Positions 12,601 to 22,686 of a stretch of 64,000 bases of DNA are shown piece by piece. The DNA is from Salinivibrio kushneri (lineage in GTDB: Bacteria > Pseudomonadota > Gammaproteobacteria > Enterobacterales > Vibrionaceae). The notes beneath the pieces were generated by a model. It did no database searches and had not been told where the DNA came from. It worked only from the letters and a program-made list of their open reading frames with translations. The stretch is taken from assembly GCF_005280275.1 (NCBI RefSeq), contig NZ_CP040021.1, positions 1,017,001 through 1,081,000 on the forward strand. Direction: 5' to 3'. Position numbers and translations under genes: made by a program. Position 1 is the first letter of the stretch. The number at the start of each line of letters is the position of its first letter.

Positions 12601-14736
12601 ATGATAAAAAAAATCGCCCTTACTCTTGTTGTTTTGGTGGTGGTTGTCATCGGTGGCATCGCCGCTGTGCTCACGACTATTAACCCTAACCAGTTTAAGC
12701 CATTGTTGGTCGAGCAAGTTAAAAAGCAGACAGGCTATGACATGGTCATCGGTGGCGACATTGCTTGGCAGTTTTGGCCAAGTTTGGGGTTTTCAGTCGA
12801 GGACGTCGCGATAAAAAACCGCCCCGGCTTTGATGAACCCGATCTGATGCGCTTATCTCAAGCTCGCCTGTCTGTCGATGTGTTGCCTTTGATGTCGCAA
12901 ACCTTGCAGGTCGGCGAAATAATATTGCAAGACCCTCATGTGTTTATTCAAACCCTGAGTAACGGGGAGAGCAACCTCACCACGACATCACAGGCCGCAG
13001 CGCCTCAAACAGAGCCGACACCAGAATCAGACTCATCCTCTGAGACGACGAGCACCGAGGCAAAGACGTGGAATGTATCGTTACAAGGGCTCAGTGTGGC
13101 TAACGCGAGTGTGGTCGTCAAAGATGATCAAGCGGGCACCATGACGGCGCTGCGCGATGTGGATCTTAAGGTGGGCAATCTGGCGACGGATGTGTGGACG
13201 CCGTTGTCACTATCGTTGCGCGGCGAGCAAAATGACGCCCGCTTTGCGGTGGAAGGTCAAGGCGAGTTGAAATTGGCCAGTGACGTGATACAAAGCCAGT
13301 TGCGCAAACTGGCGTTGACGCTTTCGGCAGAGCAAGGTGATATGGCGATTGAACAAGCCAATATTACCCTTGATAGTTTTTCTCTGGGCGAGACAGCGAA
13401 ATTAGGCTTCAATGTGAATGCGCAAACGGCTGACATCGACATTGAAAGCTCAGGTAAAGCCCAGGTGACTATCGCAAAAACGCAAGATAAGGTCACTGTT
13501 CAGGGGTTAGACATGCTCACGACACTGTCCGGCGAGCCTATTCCCCACCAGTCTCTGAGCCAAGCGCTAGCCGCGGATATTGTGTTTGACATCAACCAGC
13601 AAACGGTGACGGTCAGTGAATTGACCAGCCGGTTGAACGACGATGATGTTGTGGTGGATGGCAAAGTGGCGGTCAAGTTGACTGAGATCCCCCAAGTGCG
13701 CTTTGCGTTGAATACCAACCATATCAACCTCGATACGCTGCTACCGACAGACGCAGCACCTAGTCAGTCCGCCAATGCAAGTGAGTCGGGCGCTAATGCA
13801 CCATCCAGCTCCAACAAACAAGCTGCGCCCCTGAGCAAAGAAGAGCCTGATCTGAGTGTGTTGAAGACGCTAGATATTGCCGGCTCATTGGCGATGAAAG
13901 GGCTGACCGTGAGTAATGTTACCTTGGGAAAAACGCGTGCGACAGTTGCCATCGACCGTGGCAAGGTCGACGTGTCCGAGCTGACCACACAAGCCTATGA
14001 AGGCAGCGTGGTTGTGCAAGGGATGCTAGATGCCACACAAACCCCTGCGCGCTATCAGGTGAGTAAAAGAGCGCGTGGGATCCAAGTGCTTCCTTTACTG
14101 GAAGATGCCGCTGAGGTGGACTTATTAGAAGGTAAGGGGAACCTTGATATCAATGTACAGGGCAAAGGCTTGTCACCGTATGCATTACGTCAAGCGATTC
14201 AAGGCAGTGTCGCTATTTTCTTCGAAGATGGCGCGATAAATGGCATTAACTTGGCGCAGATGCTCAGAGAGGCGAAAGCAACCCTAAAAGGCGAGTCGGC
14301 AGCGGCCGCCAAAGAAGTACGTAAAACGGACTTTAGCGCACTCACGGCAAGTTTTACCCTAGGTAACGGCATGGCACGCACCACCGACTTACTGTTGGAA
14401 GCGCCGGCGCTTCGGGTACGTAGTGACGGACAAACCGATCTGCTGAAAGAGACACTCGATTTTGACGTCTATACCTCGGTGGTCGAGACCAGTAAAGGCC
14501 AGGGCGGTAAAGATATTGATGAACTGCGTGATGTGACCATCCCAGTGACGGTAGCTGGTACTTGGCAATCGCCGAGCTATAAATTAGATATTAAGCAGTT
14601 ACTCAGCAGTAATAAAGCGTTAGAAGAGAAAGCACGCAAAGAGGCGCAACGGGGGCTGAAAAAGCTACTGGGTGATAAAGCGGATGACGATAAGGTCAAA
14701 GAGACGGCAGATAAACTCCTTAATTTATTTCAGTGA
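12601..14736 (+). CDS. asmA: AsmA family protein
   Basis: About 711 residues. AsmA-like proteins are inner-membrane-anchored periplasmic proteins of the bridge-like lipid transfer superfamily and influence outer-membrane assembly. Residues 5-25 form one N-terminal membrane anchor (IALTLVVLVVVVIGGIAAVL). The AsmA signature NPNQFKPLLVEQVKKQTGYDM follows. Long repetitive beta-strand sequence continues, interrupted by two Ser/Thr/Ala-rich linkers (about 125-155 and 380-410). The AsmA_2 region near the C-terminus contains the FEDGAINGINLAQMLR block. The ATG at 12601 follows AAGGAG by 9 bases and is preferred to the open extension starting at 12565. The position after dcd is conserved with E. coli. 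Confidence 0.93.
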   Translation: MIKKIALTLVVLVVVVIGGIAAVLTTINPNQFKPLLVEQVKKQTGYDMVIGGDIAWQFWPSLGFSVEDVAIKNRPGFDEPDLMRLSQARLSVDVLPLMSQTLQVGEIILQDPHVFIQTLSNGESNLTTTSQAAAPQTEPTPESDSSSETTSTEAKTWNVSLQGLSVANASVVVKDDQAGTMTALRDVDLKVGNLATDVWTPLSLSLRGEQNDARFAVEGQGELKLASDVIQSQLRKLALTLSAEQGDMAIEQANITLDSFSLGETAKLGFNVNAQTADIDIESSGKAQVTIAKTQDKVTVQGLDMLTTLSGEPIPHQSLSQALAADIVFDINQQTVTVSELTSRLNDDDVVVDGKVAVKLTEIPQVRFALNTNHINLDTLLPTDAAPSQSANASESGANAPSSSNKQAAPLSKEEPDLSVLKTLDIAGSLAMKGLTVSNVTLGKTRATVAIDRGKVDVSELTTQAYEGSVVVQGMLDATQTPARYQVSKRARGIQVLPLLEDAAEVDLLEGKGNLDINVQGKGLSPYALRQAIQGSVAIFFEDGAINGINLAQMLREAKATLKGESAAAAKEVRKTDFSALTASFTLGNGMARTTDLLLEAPALRVRSDGQTDLLKETLDFDVYTSVVETSKGQGGKDIDELRDVTIPVTVAGTWQSPSYKLDIKQLLSSNKALEEKARKEAQRGLKKLLGDKADDDKVKETADKLLNLFQ

Positions 14737-14788
14737 TCGGCGCATCACTCATCAGGCTATCTAATGCAAAGTCATTAAAGGACGCTTT

Positions 14789-15868
14789 ATGGATTCTGTC
14801 ACGCAAGCCGCGTTAGGCGCGACGGTCGCGGGCTTGGTTGCGGGTAAACGCTGCTCACCGAAAGTGCTGCTGGCGGGCGCGGCCTTGGGGACCTTACCGG
14901 ATCTGGATGTATTGATTGATTATGGCGATCCGGTGGCGAACACTGTGAATCACCGAGGTTTCAGCCACTCGCTGTTCGTACTGCCTTGGGTTGGCGCGCT
15001 CATTGCTTGGTGCTGGTGGCGCTGGCAGCGTCAGTGGCCACTGTGGCAATTGATGGTGCTGGTCATCGCGGTGCTTGTCACCCATCCATTGCTTGATGCC
15101 ATGACGGTATATGGCACCAAGCTATTCTGGCCGCTTGATGTGCCATCAGTAGCGGTAGCGAGTTTATTTATTATCGATCCCCTGTATACGTTGCCCCTAC
15201 TGGTTGCGCTCATCAGCGCGCTGGTATGGCGCCATCTTGGGGCCAGGATGTGTGGTGTTGGGTTGATGGTCTCGAGTCTTTATTTGGCCAGTTCTGTGTA
15301 TCAGCTCCATCAAATAGAAAACCGGGTTGCCGAGCAAACACAAGGAACCTTGCTGGAAGGCCAGCCGTTGATCATTATGCCAACGCCGTTTAACACTTTA
15401 CTGTGGCGTGTGGTCGTCAGTGGCGAAGATCAATACTGGGAGGGGCTGGCCTCACGACTTGATGCCAACCCGTCAATTGATTGGGTCACGCAGCCTCTGG
15501 GAGAGTGGCCGCTGGCAAACTCTGATACCCTCAGTGCTCTGCGGACGTTTTCGCGTAATTTCATTCGCTTTGAAAACCGAAACGGGCAGCAGGTCGTCAC
15601 CGACTTACGCTTCGGGGTGGCCGCCTATCAGCCGTTTCAGTTTTTACTGGCAGAGCAAAAGATGAATGGGGAGTGGGCGCCGGTCGCGCCTCAACAACTC
15701 GAGCCTGACCCTTTGCCTGAGACCGCGCTCCCCGCGTTGTGGCAACGCTTGTTGGGCGATCAGTCCATCGATGCCAAACTCTGTCGGCAATCGTGTCAAG
15801 CGAATGATACGTCTGTTGATACGCTATCCTCTACAGCGTTACCGACCAGCGGCACCTCAAAGCAATGA
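14789..15868 (+). CDS. YdjM-like membrane-bound metal-dependent hydrolase
   Basis: 359 residues. It belongs to the YdjM family (DUF457), integral membrane proteins described as metal-dependent hydrolases whose substrate is mostly unknown. Candidate metal ligands are Asp2 and the HRGFSHSL motif near residue 53, plus HPLLDAMTVYGT near 97, all of which are family hallmarks. About four membrane helices occupy residues 60-185. The C-terminal 170 residues are a soluble extension. Some relatives are LexA-regulated in E. coli, but I saw no SOS box here. The start at 14789 is preceded by AAAGGA. It is convergent with the corrinoid adenosyltransferase gene. Confidence 0.85.
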   Translation: MDSVTQAALGATVAGLVAGKRCSPKVLLAGAALGTLPDLDVLIDYGDPVANTVNHRGFSHSLFVLPWVGALIAWCWWRWQRQWPLWQLMVLVIAVLVTHPLLDAMTVYGTKLFWPLDVPSVAVASLFIIDPLYTLPLLVALISALVWRHLGARMCGVGLMVSSLYLASSVYQLHQIENRVAEQTQGTLLEGQPLIIMPTPFNTLLWRVVVSGEDQYWEGLASRLDANPSIDWVTQPLGEWPLANSDTLSALRTFSRNFIRFENRNGQQVVTDLRFGVAAYQPFQFLLAEQKMNGEWAPVAPQQLEPDPLPETALPALWQRLLGDQSIDAKLCRQSCQANDTSVDTLSSTALPTSGTSKQ

Positions 15869-15889
15869 GCGTGCCTCTGCACGCTCATT
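15864..15889. terminator. Hairpin between convergent genes
   Basis: AATGAGCGTGC, loop CTCT, GCACGCTCATT: a perfect 11-bp stem that overlaps the stop codon of the upstream gene. The T-tract is poor on both strands, but the position between two convergent genes suggests a shared terminator. Confidence 0.6.
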
Positions 15890-15915
15890 ATTGTCTTGTA
15901 GGCTCTCGATAACGC

Positions 15916-16506
15916 CTACCAGTCAATACCCTGGCGAGCTTTAACACCCGCATCAAAGGCGTGTTTAACATTACGAACCTCAGACACGGTATCCGCCATT
16001 TCAACGAGACGACGATGCGCACCGCGACCCGTGATTAACACCGATTGCTCACTGGGGCGTTGGCTAATCGTAGCGATGACATCGTCCAGGTCAATATAGC
16101 CATAGGTGATCATATAGGTGATTTCGTCCAGGACGACCAAATCGTAACCAGGATCGCTGAGCATGGTTTTGCATGCTGACCAGATTTTTTGTGCGGCTTG
16201 GGTGTCGGCCGTTTTATCTTGGGTATCCCAGGTAAACCCTGTACTCATCACATGAAAGTCCACGCCATGCTGACTGAGTAAGTCTCGCTCACCGCATGCC
16301 CAGGTTCCCTTGATATACTGCGCCACCCCGCATTTGAAGCCATGGCCTGCGGCGCGTGCGACGGTGCCAAACGCGGAGGTGGATTTGCCTTTGCCGTTGC
16401 CAGTAATAATAAGAAATAGCCCTTTTTCTTGTTGTGCGGCGTCAATCCGAGCATCGACTTTTTCTTTCAGTTTTTGCTGGCGCTGTTGATGACTGTGTTC
16501 TGACAT
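15916..16506 (-). CDS. cobO: Corrinoid adenosyltransferase (CobO/BtuR type)
   Basis: 196 residues. The enzyme transfers the adenosyl group of ATP to cob(I)alamin or cobyrinate derivatives to make adenosylcobalamin. The P-loop GNGKGKST is at residues 36-43. Family blocks include GVAQYIKGTWACGERDLL, VVLDEITYMITYGY and VLITGRGAHRRLVEMADTVSE. The N-terminus is charged and helical. No cobalamin riboswitch is evident in the 110 bases upstream. It stands alone, so salvage of corrinoids is as likely as de novo synthesis; E. coli calls the same protein BtuR. Confidence 0.95.
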   Translation of the reverse strand: MSEHSHQQRQQKLKEKVDARIDAAQQEKGLFLIITGNGKGKSTSAFGTVARAAGHGFKCGVAQYIKGTWACGERDLLSQHGVDFHVMSTGFTWDTQDKTADTQAAQKIWSACKTMLSDPGYDLVVLDEITYMITYGYIDLDDVIATISQRPSEQSVLITGRGAHRRLVEMADTVSEVRNVKHAFDAGVKARQGIDW

Positions 16507-16616
16507 GTGATTTCCAACCTTTGGTTAACTTAGGTCTATAGTAAAGGGACGATAGGGTGGATGCCACCCATGACATTCTGGCCACAAACCGACGGCCCCA
16601 GCCAAAGGACGCTATG

Positions 16617-17360
16617 ATGATAAAAGGAACGCACGCTCTTATTGCTTTGTTGGCTCTATGTTCGCTGCCTGCTGTGGCGGGTAAACAGATAGATTATCAG
16701 TTAGACGGGGAGGCATTTTCCGGCTACCTAGCTATCCCTGCCTCTTTTGAGAAAGGCAGTGTGGTGATTATTCATGACTGGGATGGGCTAACGGACTACG
16801 AACGTCAACGCGCGGATATGCTGGCAAACTTGGGCTATCGTACGTTTGCATTAGACATGTTTGGCGCCGGGAATCGACCGACCAGCCTAGAGGCGAAGAA
16901 AGCGGCGACTGGTTCACTGTATGAAGACAGAGTGCGGATGCGCGAACTGATTGAAGCAGGGATGAGTGCCGCGCAATCGCAAGGTGTGACGCAGCCAGTA
17001 GTGGCTGGCTATTGTTTCGGTGGTACGGTGACATTAGAGCTTGCACGCAATCCAGGCAATATGCCTGTCAGTGGCTACGCGAGTTTTCATGGCGGTTTGG
17101 GCACGCCAGATGGCCAAGGCTATTCAGAGGACATTGCGCCACTGTTTATTGCTCATGGTGGGGCGGATAAAGCGGTGCCCATGGCAGATTTTGCGACCTT
17201 TATACAAACGCTAGAGCAGGCGGGTGTCGATTACTGGTCGCAAGTGTACGGTGGGGCGCCGCATGCGTTTACCGTATTTGGCTCGGAGAGGTACCGTGAA
17301 AAAGCTGATAAAAAGTCCTGGCAGGCGTTTAAAACGTTTTTGACGGATCGGATGGAATAG
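16617..17360 (+). CDS. Secreted dienelactone hydrolase family protein
   Basis: About 247 residues. It has the alpha/beta-hydrolase fold of the dienelactone hydrolase family; its substrate is unknown. An N-terminal signal peptide (HALIALLALCSLPAVAG) suggests periplasmic export, unlike classical cytoplasmic ClcD enzymes. The catalytic nucleophile is Cys133 in GYCFGGT, with the expected Asp in HGGADKAVP and His in GAPHAFTVFG near the C-terminus. Two adjacent ATG codons (16614, 16617) follow AAGGA; 16617 gives the better spacing. A frame extension to 16557 would bury the signal peptide and is unlikely. A small Dabb gene follows within 20 bases. Confidence 0.88.
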   Translation: MIKGTHALIALLALCSLPAVAGKQIDYQLDGEAFSGYLAIPASFEKGSVVIIHDWDGLTDYERQRADMLANLGYRTFALDMFGAGNRPTSLEAKKAATGSLYEDRVRMRELIEAGMSAAQSQGVTQPVVAGYCFGGTVTLELARNPGNMPVSGYASFHGGLGTPDGQGYSEDIAPLFIAHGGADKAVPMADFATFIQTLEQAGVDYWSQVYGGAPHAFTVFGSERYREKADKKSWQAFKTFLTDRME

Positions 17361-17379
17361 TGACACGAGGAGAAAAGAA

Positions 17380-17682
17380 ATGATTCGTCATGTATTGCTT
17401 GTTCGTTTTACCGCTAACGCGCGCGATGATCAGATCCAAGCATTGAAAGATAAATTTGAATCAATGCCTAGTGTCATTGATGGCGTTGGGTCGGTCGAAT
17501 GGGGAGAAAACAACAGCCCAGAAGATAAAGACCAAGGTTACACGCATGTGATTGTGATGACGTTTCGTGATGGTGCTGCGCGGGAGCGCTATTTACCGCA
17601 TCCTGAGCATGAAGCTCTAAAAGCGATATTTCGTCCTATCCTGGAAGACATTATCGTTGTGGATTATTCCGTGCCTGCATAG
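17380..17682 (+). CDS. Dabb (stress-responsive alpha/beta barrel) protein
   Basis: 100 residues. It is a small dimeric ferredoxin-like fold protein of the Dabb family. The signatures are MIRHVLLVRF at the start, a central KFESMPSVIDGVGSVEWG, and YTHVIVMTFRDGAARERYLPHPEH with the typical HPEH motif near residue 70. The function of most members is unknown; a few act as small cyclases or decarboxylases. It lies 19 bases after the dienelactone-hydrolase-like gene with GAGGAG before its ATG, so the two are probably co-transcribed. Confidence 0.85.
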   Translation: MIRHVLLVRFTANARDDQIQALKDKFESMPSVIDGVGSVEWGENNSPEDKDQGYTHVIVMTFRDGAARERYLPHPEHEALKAIFRPILEDIIVVDYSVPA

Positions 17683-17786
17683 GCGCTGATAGACGGCCCT
17701 ATCACCGAGTATTACCTGCCTCACTATAGGCAGCGTTTATCCTTACTGGTAAGCTGAAAGCCTAGCCATAAGGAGGTTTAACGCTG

Positions 17787-18302
17787 ATGACAACGGATAA
17801 TCAAAGGCCCAGTGTTTTGGTGGTGTGCTTGGGCAACATCTGTCGTTCGCCCACCGCTGAAGCCGTATTACGTGCTCGCGCACAGGCGCGAGGCTTGGCA
17901 GTCGATATTGATTCAGCGGGCACGGCAGGTTATCACCAGGGTAATCCGCCTGATACACGTAGCCAAGCGGCGGGGCAGGCGAGAGGCTACTCGTTTGAAG
18001 GTATTCGCGCGCGCCAGGTTGGCCCAGCTGACTTTGGCTGTCATGACATGATTCTGGCAGCCGATGAGAGCAACCTGGCTGACTTGCAAGCGCAATGCCC
18101 ACCCGAGCACCAAGGCAAACTGACTTTATTTCTCCACTGGGGGGAGCATACCGATGGGCCGATCCCCGACCCTTATTATGGTGGCCCGGACGGCTTTGAG
18201 CGGGTGTTAGACTTGCTTGAACAAGCGGCAGATGGGGTGCTGGATCATATTGAAGCGCATCTTTTGCCACGCTCGTTGAGAGAGTCCGCGTCTAGGGGAT
18301 GA
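17787..18302 (+). CDS. Low-molecular-weight protein tyrosine phosphatase
   Basis: 171 residues, about 15-20 longer than usual because of a C-terminal extension. The active-site loop C-X5-R is CLGNICR at residues 14-20, followed by SPTAEAV, and the general acid is in IPDPYYGG near residue 130. These features define the LMW-PTP family. There is no polysaccharide gene nearby, so a Wzb-like role in capsule export is unsupported; dephosphorylation of a protein or small phosphoester is as likely. AAGGAGGT upstream is a strong ribosome binding site. Confidence 0.92.
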   Translation: MTTDNQRPSVLVVCLGNICRSPTAEAVLRARAQARGLAVDIDSAGTAGYHQGNPPDTRSQAAGQARGYSFEGIRARQVGPADFGCHDMILAADESNLADLQAQCPPEHQGKLTLFLHWGEHTDGPIPDPYYGGPDGFERVLDLLEQAADGVLDHIEAHLLPRSLRESASRG

Positions 18303-18323
18303 GCGCAAGAGCAGGAGAAGAAT

Positions 18324-18358
18324 AAACAAACGGCGCGTATCAACGCGCCGTTTGTTTT
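18324..18358. terminator. Bidirectional intrinsic terminator
   Basis: AAACAAACGGCGCG and CGCGCCGTTTGTTT form a perfect 14-bp stem with a 6-base loop. A/T-rich flanks on both sides make it serve the phosphatase gene and the convergent gene at 18377. Confidence 0.92.
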
Positions 18359-18376
18359 AAGCCTACGTAAGCTGAT

Positions 18377-19135
18377 TTACCATTTCTTTTTCGGCGCAAA
18401 CAACTCGTCCAGATCACTTCTTTCTTCTTCTTGTTCCGACTGAAGTTTCTCATGGCCCGTATTCAGTGTTTGGGTGATATCACTATGCATTTGCTCTAAA
18501 TGCTTTTTCATCTCTTGCGAGTAATCATCGGTTTTGGGCGAGACCACATCAATCGCTTTTTTCAATAACTGCTGAGCGGTGCCCATTTGCCCTTTTTGCT
18601 TGGCGTCATTGGCACGCTTAATTACGTTCTCAATATTGATTTTAAGCTGCATCTGCTCCAAGCGCGCGTTCTCAGCCACAAACGCCTGTGTTGCCAGTCG
18701 TCCCTTTGAATGCTCCGCTTTCACCACCGAGCGCAGACGTTTTACTAACTTGAGCATCGAAATCGCTTGTCGATCGTTATCTGGCACTTTAAAAGAGGTG
18801 GACTCGCGGTTTGAATAGCTTTGTTTGATTTGATCGATTTGCGCTTGAGTGGCACTAATACGTTGCTTGATGGATTTATCGGAATCATCAATCTCGTACA
18901 TGGCTTTCAAGGAATCTAGGATCTTCTTATTCAAGCAAACCAACAAGGTCCCGCTATAAGGCAGGTTATGTGCATTACCAATAAGCTCTTCGGTGGCGTC
19001 AATCACTGCAATGTGCTTTGCCATCTCTTGGCGCTTGTGAGATTCAATTTGCTTACGTTGTTGAGCCAATATGTTGTAGCCGACAATCAGGCCGAGCAAT
19101 ATGACACAAAGGCCAGCTATCAAGGCAATATTCAT
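18377..19135 (-). CDS. Hypothetical membrane-anchored coiled-coil protein
   Basis: 252 residues. Residues 3-22 form one N-terminal membrane segment (IALIAGLCVILLGLIVGYNI), followed by a QQRKQIESHKRQEM basic helix. The rest is almost wholly helical with heptad character (about 85-115, 145-180 and 205-245). The C-terminus is charged (EEERSDLDELFAPKKKW). No enzymatic motif is visible. I believe similar proteins are encoded next to cysB in Vibrio-type genomes, sometimes labelled DNA repair ATPase, but nothing in this sequence supports an ATPase. The function is unknown. It is divergent from cysB. Confidence 0.75.
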   Translation of the reverse strand: MNIALIAGLCVILLGLIVGYNILAQQRKQIESHKRQEMAKHIAVIDATEELIGNAHNLPYSGTLLVCLNKKILDSLKAMYEIDDSDKSIKQRISATQAQIDQIKQSYSNRESTSFKVPDNDRQAISMLKLVKRLRSVVKAEHSKGRLATQAFVAENARLEQMQLKINIENVIKRANDAKQKGQMGTAQQLLKKAIDVVSPKTDDYSQEMKKHLEQMHSDITQTLNTGHEKLQSEQEEERSDLDELFAPKKKW

Positions 19136-20480
<1,345 letters not shown>

Positions 20481-20496
20481 ACTGCACGAGTATGAC

Positions 20497-20521
20497 AAGG
20501 CTGCGTCAAGCAGCCTTTTTT
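20497..20521 (+). terminator. Intrinsic terminator of cysB
   Basis: AAGGCTGC, loop GTCAA, GCAGCCTT, followed by T residues to 20521. Confidence 0.9.
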
Positions 20522-20553
20522 GATCACGCTTTATTCAAGTCTTGATAGCCGCC

Positions 20554-21780
20554 ATGTCTTCCGTCTCTTTTCAGCAACAGTTCAAGCAATTAACCCAACT
20601 TCTTACCCAGTTCCAATGGTTATGGCAACCAATGCCAATGGCACATAGACGTTTACCATGGCAGGAAGAAGACGCATTATGCGCTTGGCTGGCAAGCTTG
20701 GACTATTCCCAGGTTACAGCGCTAAAGGCCGCACCTGACGCCGTGATTACCCAGCTGTCGAGTTGGTGGCCTGCGTTGGCGTCATTGACCGAACTCACCG
20801 CTGTGCCTAAGGCGAGTACGACCAAGCTGGGGGTGGATCCGCGGTTGGCGGTAGGGGTCCCGGGAAGAAAGTGGGCGCAAATCGAGGCATACATCGGTGC
20901 AGTTCCCACTCACGGGGAGACGGTACGTTACCTTGAGTGGTGTGCCGGAAAAGGGTATCTCGGGCGTGCCATGTCATCGGTGACCGCTAAGCCGGTTGAG
21001 AGTATTGAATGGCAAAAGGCGCTTTGCGATCAAGGACAAGCGTTTGCGCTGCGCAACGCCCTCGCGATGCGATTTTATCCCTTAGATGCCATGGGCGCGG
21101 AGGCTGCCGCTGTGATGGCCGGTTGTGACCACGGGTTAGCGTTACATGCCTGCGGCGACTTGCATGTACAACTCCTGCAAAAAGCGGTGACGTGTGGCAT
21201 GTCGCGCCTATCCGTCTCGCCGTGTTGCTATCACCTTATTCGTGAGGAAACTTATCAGCCGCTCTCGGATGTCGCGCAGGGAACGGGAATACGGTTGAAA
21301 AAAGCCGACCTTAAACTTGCCGTCCAAGAATCGGTGACCGGCGGACAGCGCGTCCGTCGCCAACGGGAACAGGAAGTTATTTATCGCTTAGGTTTTGATG
21401 AATGGCAGCGGGACTGGCAAAACCAAGATCAATACTTGCCATTACCGGCACTGAAAAAATCACAACTTCACCAAGGGTTTGCTGCATTTTGTCGCTGGGG
21501 GGCGGCACAAAAAGGGCTTACGTTCCCCGCGAACTTCGATGCGGATGGCTATTTGCGCCGTGGAGAAGCCCGTTTTGCCATCCTCGAACAAATCAACGTC
21601 GTTAAGAGTGCTTTTCGCCGAGCAATGGAAATATGGCTGGTGTTGGATAGGGTGTTATACCTTGAGCAACATGGGTACTCGGTGAGTCTGATACAGTTTT
21701 GTGAGCGTGAATTGACGCCACGCAACCTGTTGATTCATGCCGAAAAGAACAACGTGCCCAGCAGGCCAGCACACCTTTGA
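20554..21780 (+). CDS. SAM-dependent methyltransferase (Methyltransf_32-like)
   Basis: About 408 residues. The SAM-binding motif I is EWCAGKGYLG around residue 128. A downstream LHACGDLHVQLL and a PCCYH motif at 223-227 are typical of the methyltransferase group that includes eukaryotic METTL25/RRNAD1-like proteins; the substrate is unknown. The N-terminal 110 residues are a helical extension and the C-terminal 150 are basic. The ATG at 20554 has no strong ribosome binding site; a TTG four codons earlier is also possible. It stands alone between cysB and the permease gene. Confidence 0.82.
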   Translation: MSSVSFQQQFKQLTQLLTQFQWLWQPMPMAHRRLPWQEEDALCAWLASLDYSQVTALKAAPDAVITQLSSWWPALASLTELTAVPKASTTKLGVDPRLAVGVPGRKWAQIEAYIGAVPTHGETVRYLEWCAGKGYLGRAMSSVTAKPVESIEWQKALCDQGQAFALRNALAMRFYPLDAMGAEAAAVMAGCDHGLALHACGDLHVQLLQKAVTCGMSRLSVSPCCYHLIREETYQPLSDVAQGTGIRLKKADLKLAVQESVTGGQRVRRQREQEVIYRLGFDEWQRDWQNQDQYLPLPALKKSQLHQGFAAFCRWGAAQKGLTFPANFDADGYLRRGEARFAILEQINVVKSAFRRAMEIWLVLDRVLYLEQHGYSVSLIQFCERELTPRNLLIHAEKNNVPSRPAHL

Positions 21781-21892
21781 CGTGTTACGCCTGGTGGACA
21801 AGTGTCGATCAGGCGATTACCCGTAAAAGCTCGCTCAAGACTGGGTAAATCGTTACACTCGGGTTACCTATCTTTACCTGAAGTTACTTTTT

Positions 21893-22618
21893 ATGCCTGA
21901 TATCGGCGTCTCCATGGCGGTGGCCATGATCTTGGGGCTTGGCTGTTTTGTGCAAAGCTTGGTTGGGTTTGGCATGGCGATTGTGGCCGCGCCACTGTTG
22001 CTGATGATTGATCCCAAACTGGTCCCGACCACCATTTCTATGGTAGGGCTGACATTAGCGAGTATTAATGCTTGGCAATATCGGCATCAACTCTCATTTC
22101 GTGATCTTAGTTGGGCTTACTTAGGCCGTGTGCCGGGGACTGCTGTCGCTGGGGGCGTGATGTTAGTCGTCACAACACAAATGCTGGAAATTATCATCGG
22201 GGCAGCCGTCTTAATCGCAGTATTGGCGAGTGTGATGCGCTTTGACATTGCCCCTAATCGACGAAACTTTTTTGTCGCCGGTTTTACCTCTGGAGTGATG
22301 GGCACCACCACCAGTATTGGTGGCCCGCCAATGGCTCTTGTATTGCAACATGCGGATGTCAATAAGATGCGCGCATGCTTGGCGGGGTACTTTGCGATTA
22401 GCTGCATCTTGTCTTTGATCGCCTTAAGCGCCACGGACTTTCTGACATGGTGGCACTTAAAGCAAGCGGCATTTGCGGTGCCTGCCGTACTGGTGGCGAC
22501 ATGGCTTGCTTATCGCGTCGCACCAAAGGTGAAACCGCAGCTCGTCCGTCGGGCAATGTTGCTACTCTGTACCTTAGCTGGAGTCAGTACGCTGGTACGC
22601 GGCTTGATGGGTGGCTAG
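21893..22618 (+). CDS. TauE/SafE (TSUP) family permease
   Basis: 241 residues with about seven or eight hydrophobic segments. TSUP proteins export or import sulfite, sulfoacetate and related organosulfur anions. The two internal repeats begin with GCFVQSLVGFGMAIVAAPLL (residues 17-36) and FTSGVMGTTTSIGGPPMALVL (about 131-151), which carry the hallmark GFG and GGPP motifs. The substrate cannot be read from the sequence. Closeness to cysB suggests sulfur metabolism but is weak evidence. There is only a weak ribosome binding site. Confidence 0.9.
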   Translation: MPDIGVSMAVAMILGLGCFVQSLVGFGMAIVAAPLLLMIDPKLVPTTISMVGLTLASINAWQYRHQLSFRDLSWAYLGRVPGTAVAGGVMLVVTTQMLEIIIGAAVLIAVLASVMRFDIAPNRRNFFVAGFTSGVMGTTTSIGGPPMALVLQHADVNKMRACLAGYFAISCILSLIALSATDFLTWWHLKQAAFAVPAVLVATWLAYRVAPKVKPQLVRRAMLLLCTLAGVSTLVRGLMGG

Positions 22619-22659
22619 AAAAAATAAAAAAATGACGCCCAGTCAGTGGGGCGTCATTG
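22619..22659 (-). terminator. Intrinsic terminator between convergent genes
   Basis: AATGACGCCC, 8-base loop, GGGCGTCATT: a 10-bp stem. A long A-tract on the left becomes the T-tract for the minus-strand transporter gene; it may also stop the permease transcript. Confidence 0.88.
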
Positions 22660-22686
22660 AATCATTGGATGGTTAGCGAGCGATGA

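Noticed and set aside
12369-12683. 104-codon plus-strand ORF overlapping dcd and asmA ends
   Set aside because: It runs through the dcd terminator in another frame and has no recognisable product.
16507-16616. Cobalamin riboswitch upstream of the corrinoid adenosyltransferase
   Set aside because: The gap is about 110 bases and lacks the conserved B12-box; too short for a complete aptamer.
17743-18270. 175-codon minus-strand ORF opposite the phosphatase gene
   Set aside because: It lies antisense to an LMW-PTP with intact catalytic motifs and shows no protein-like features of its own.
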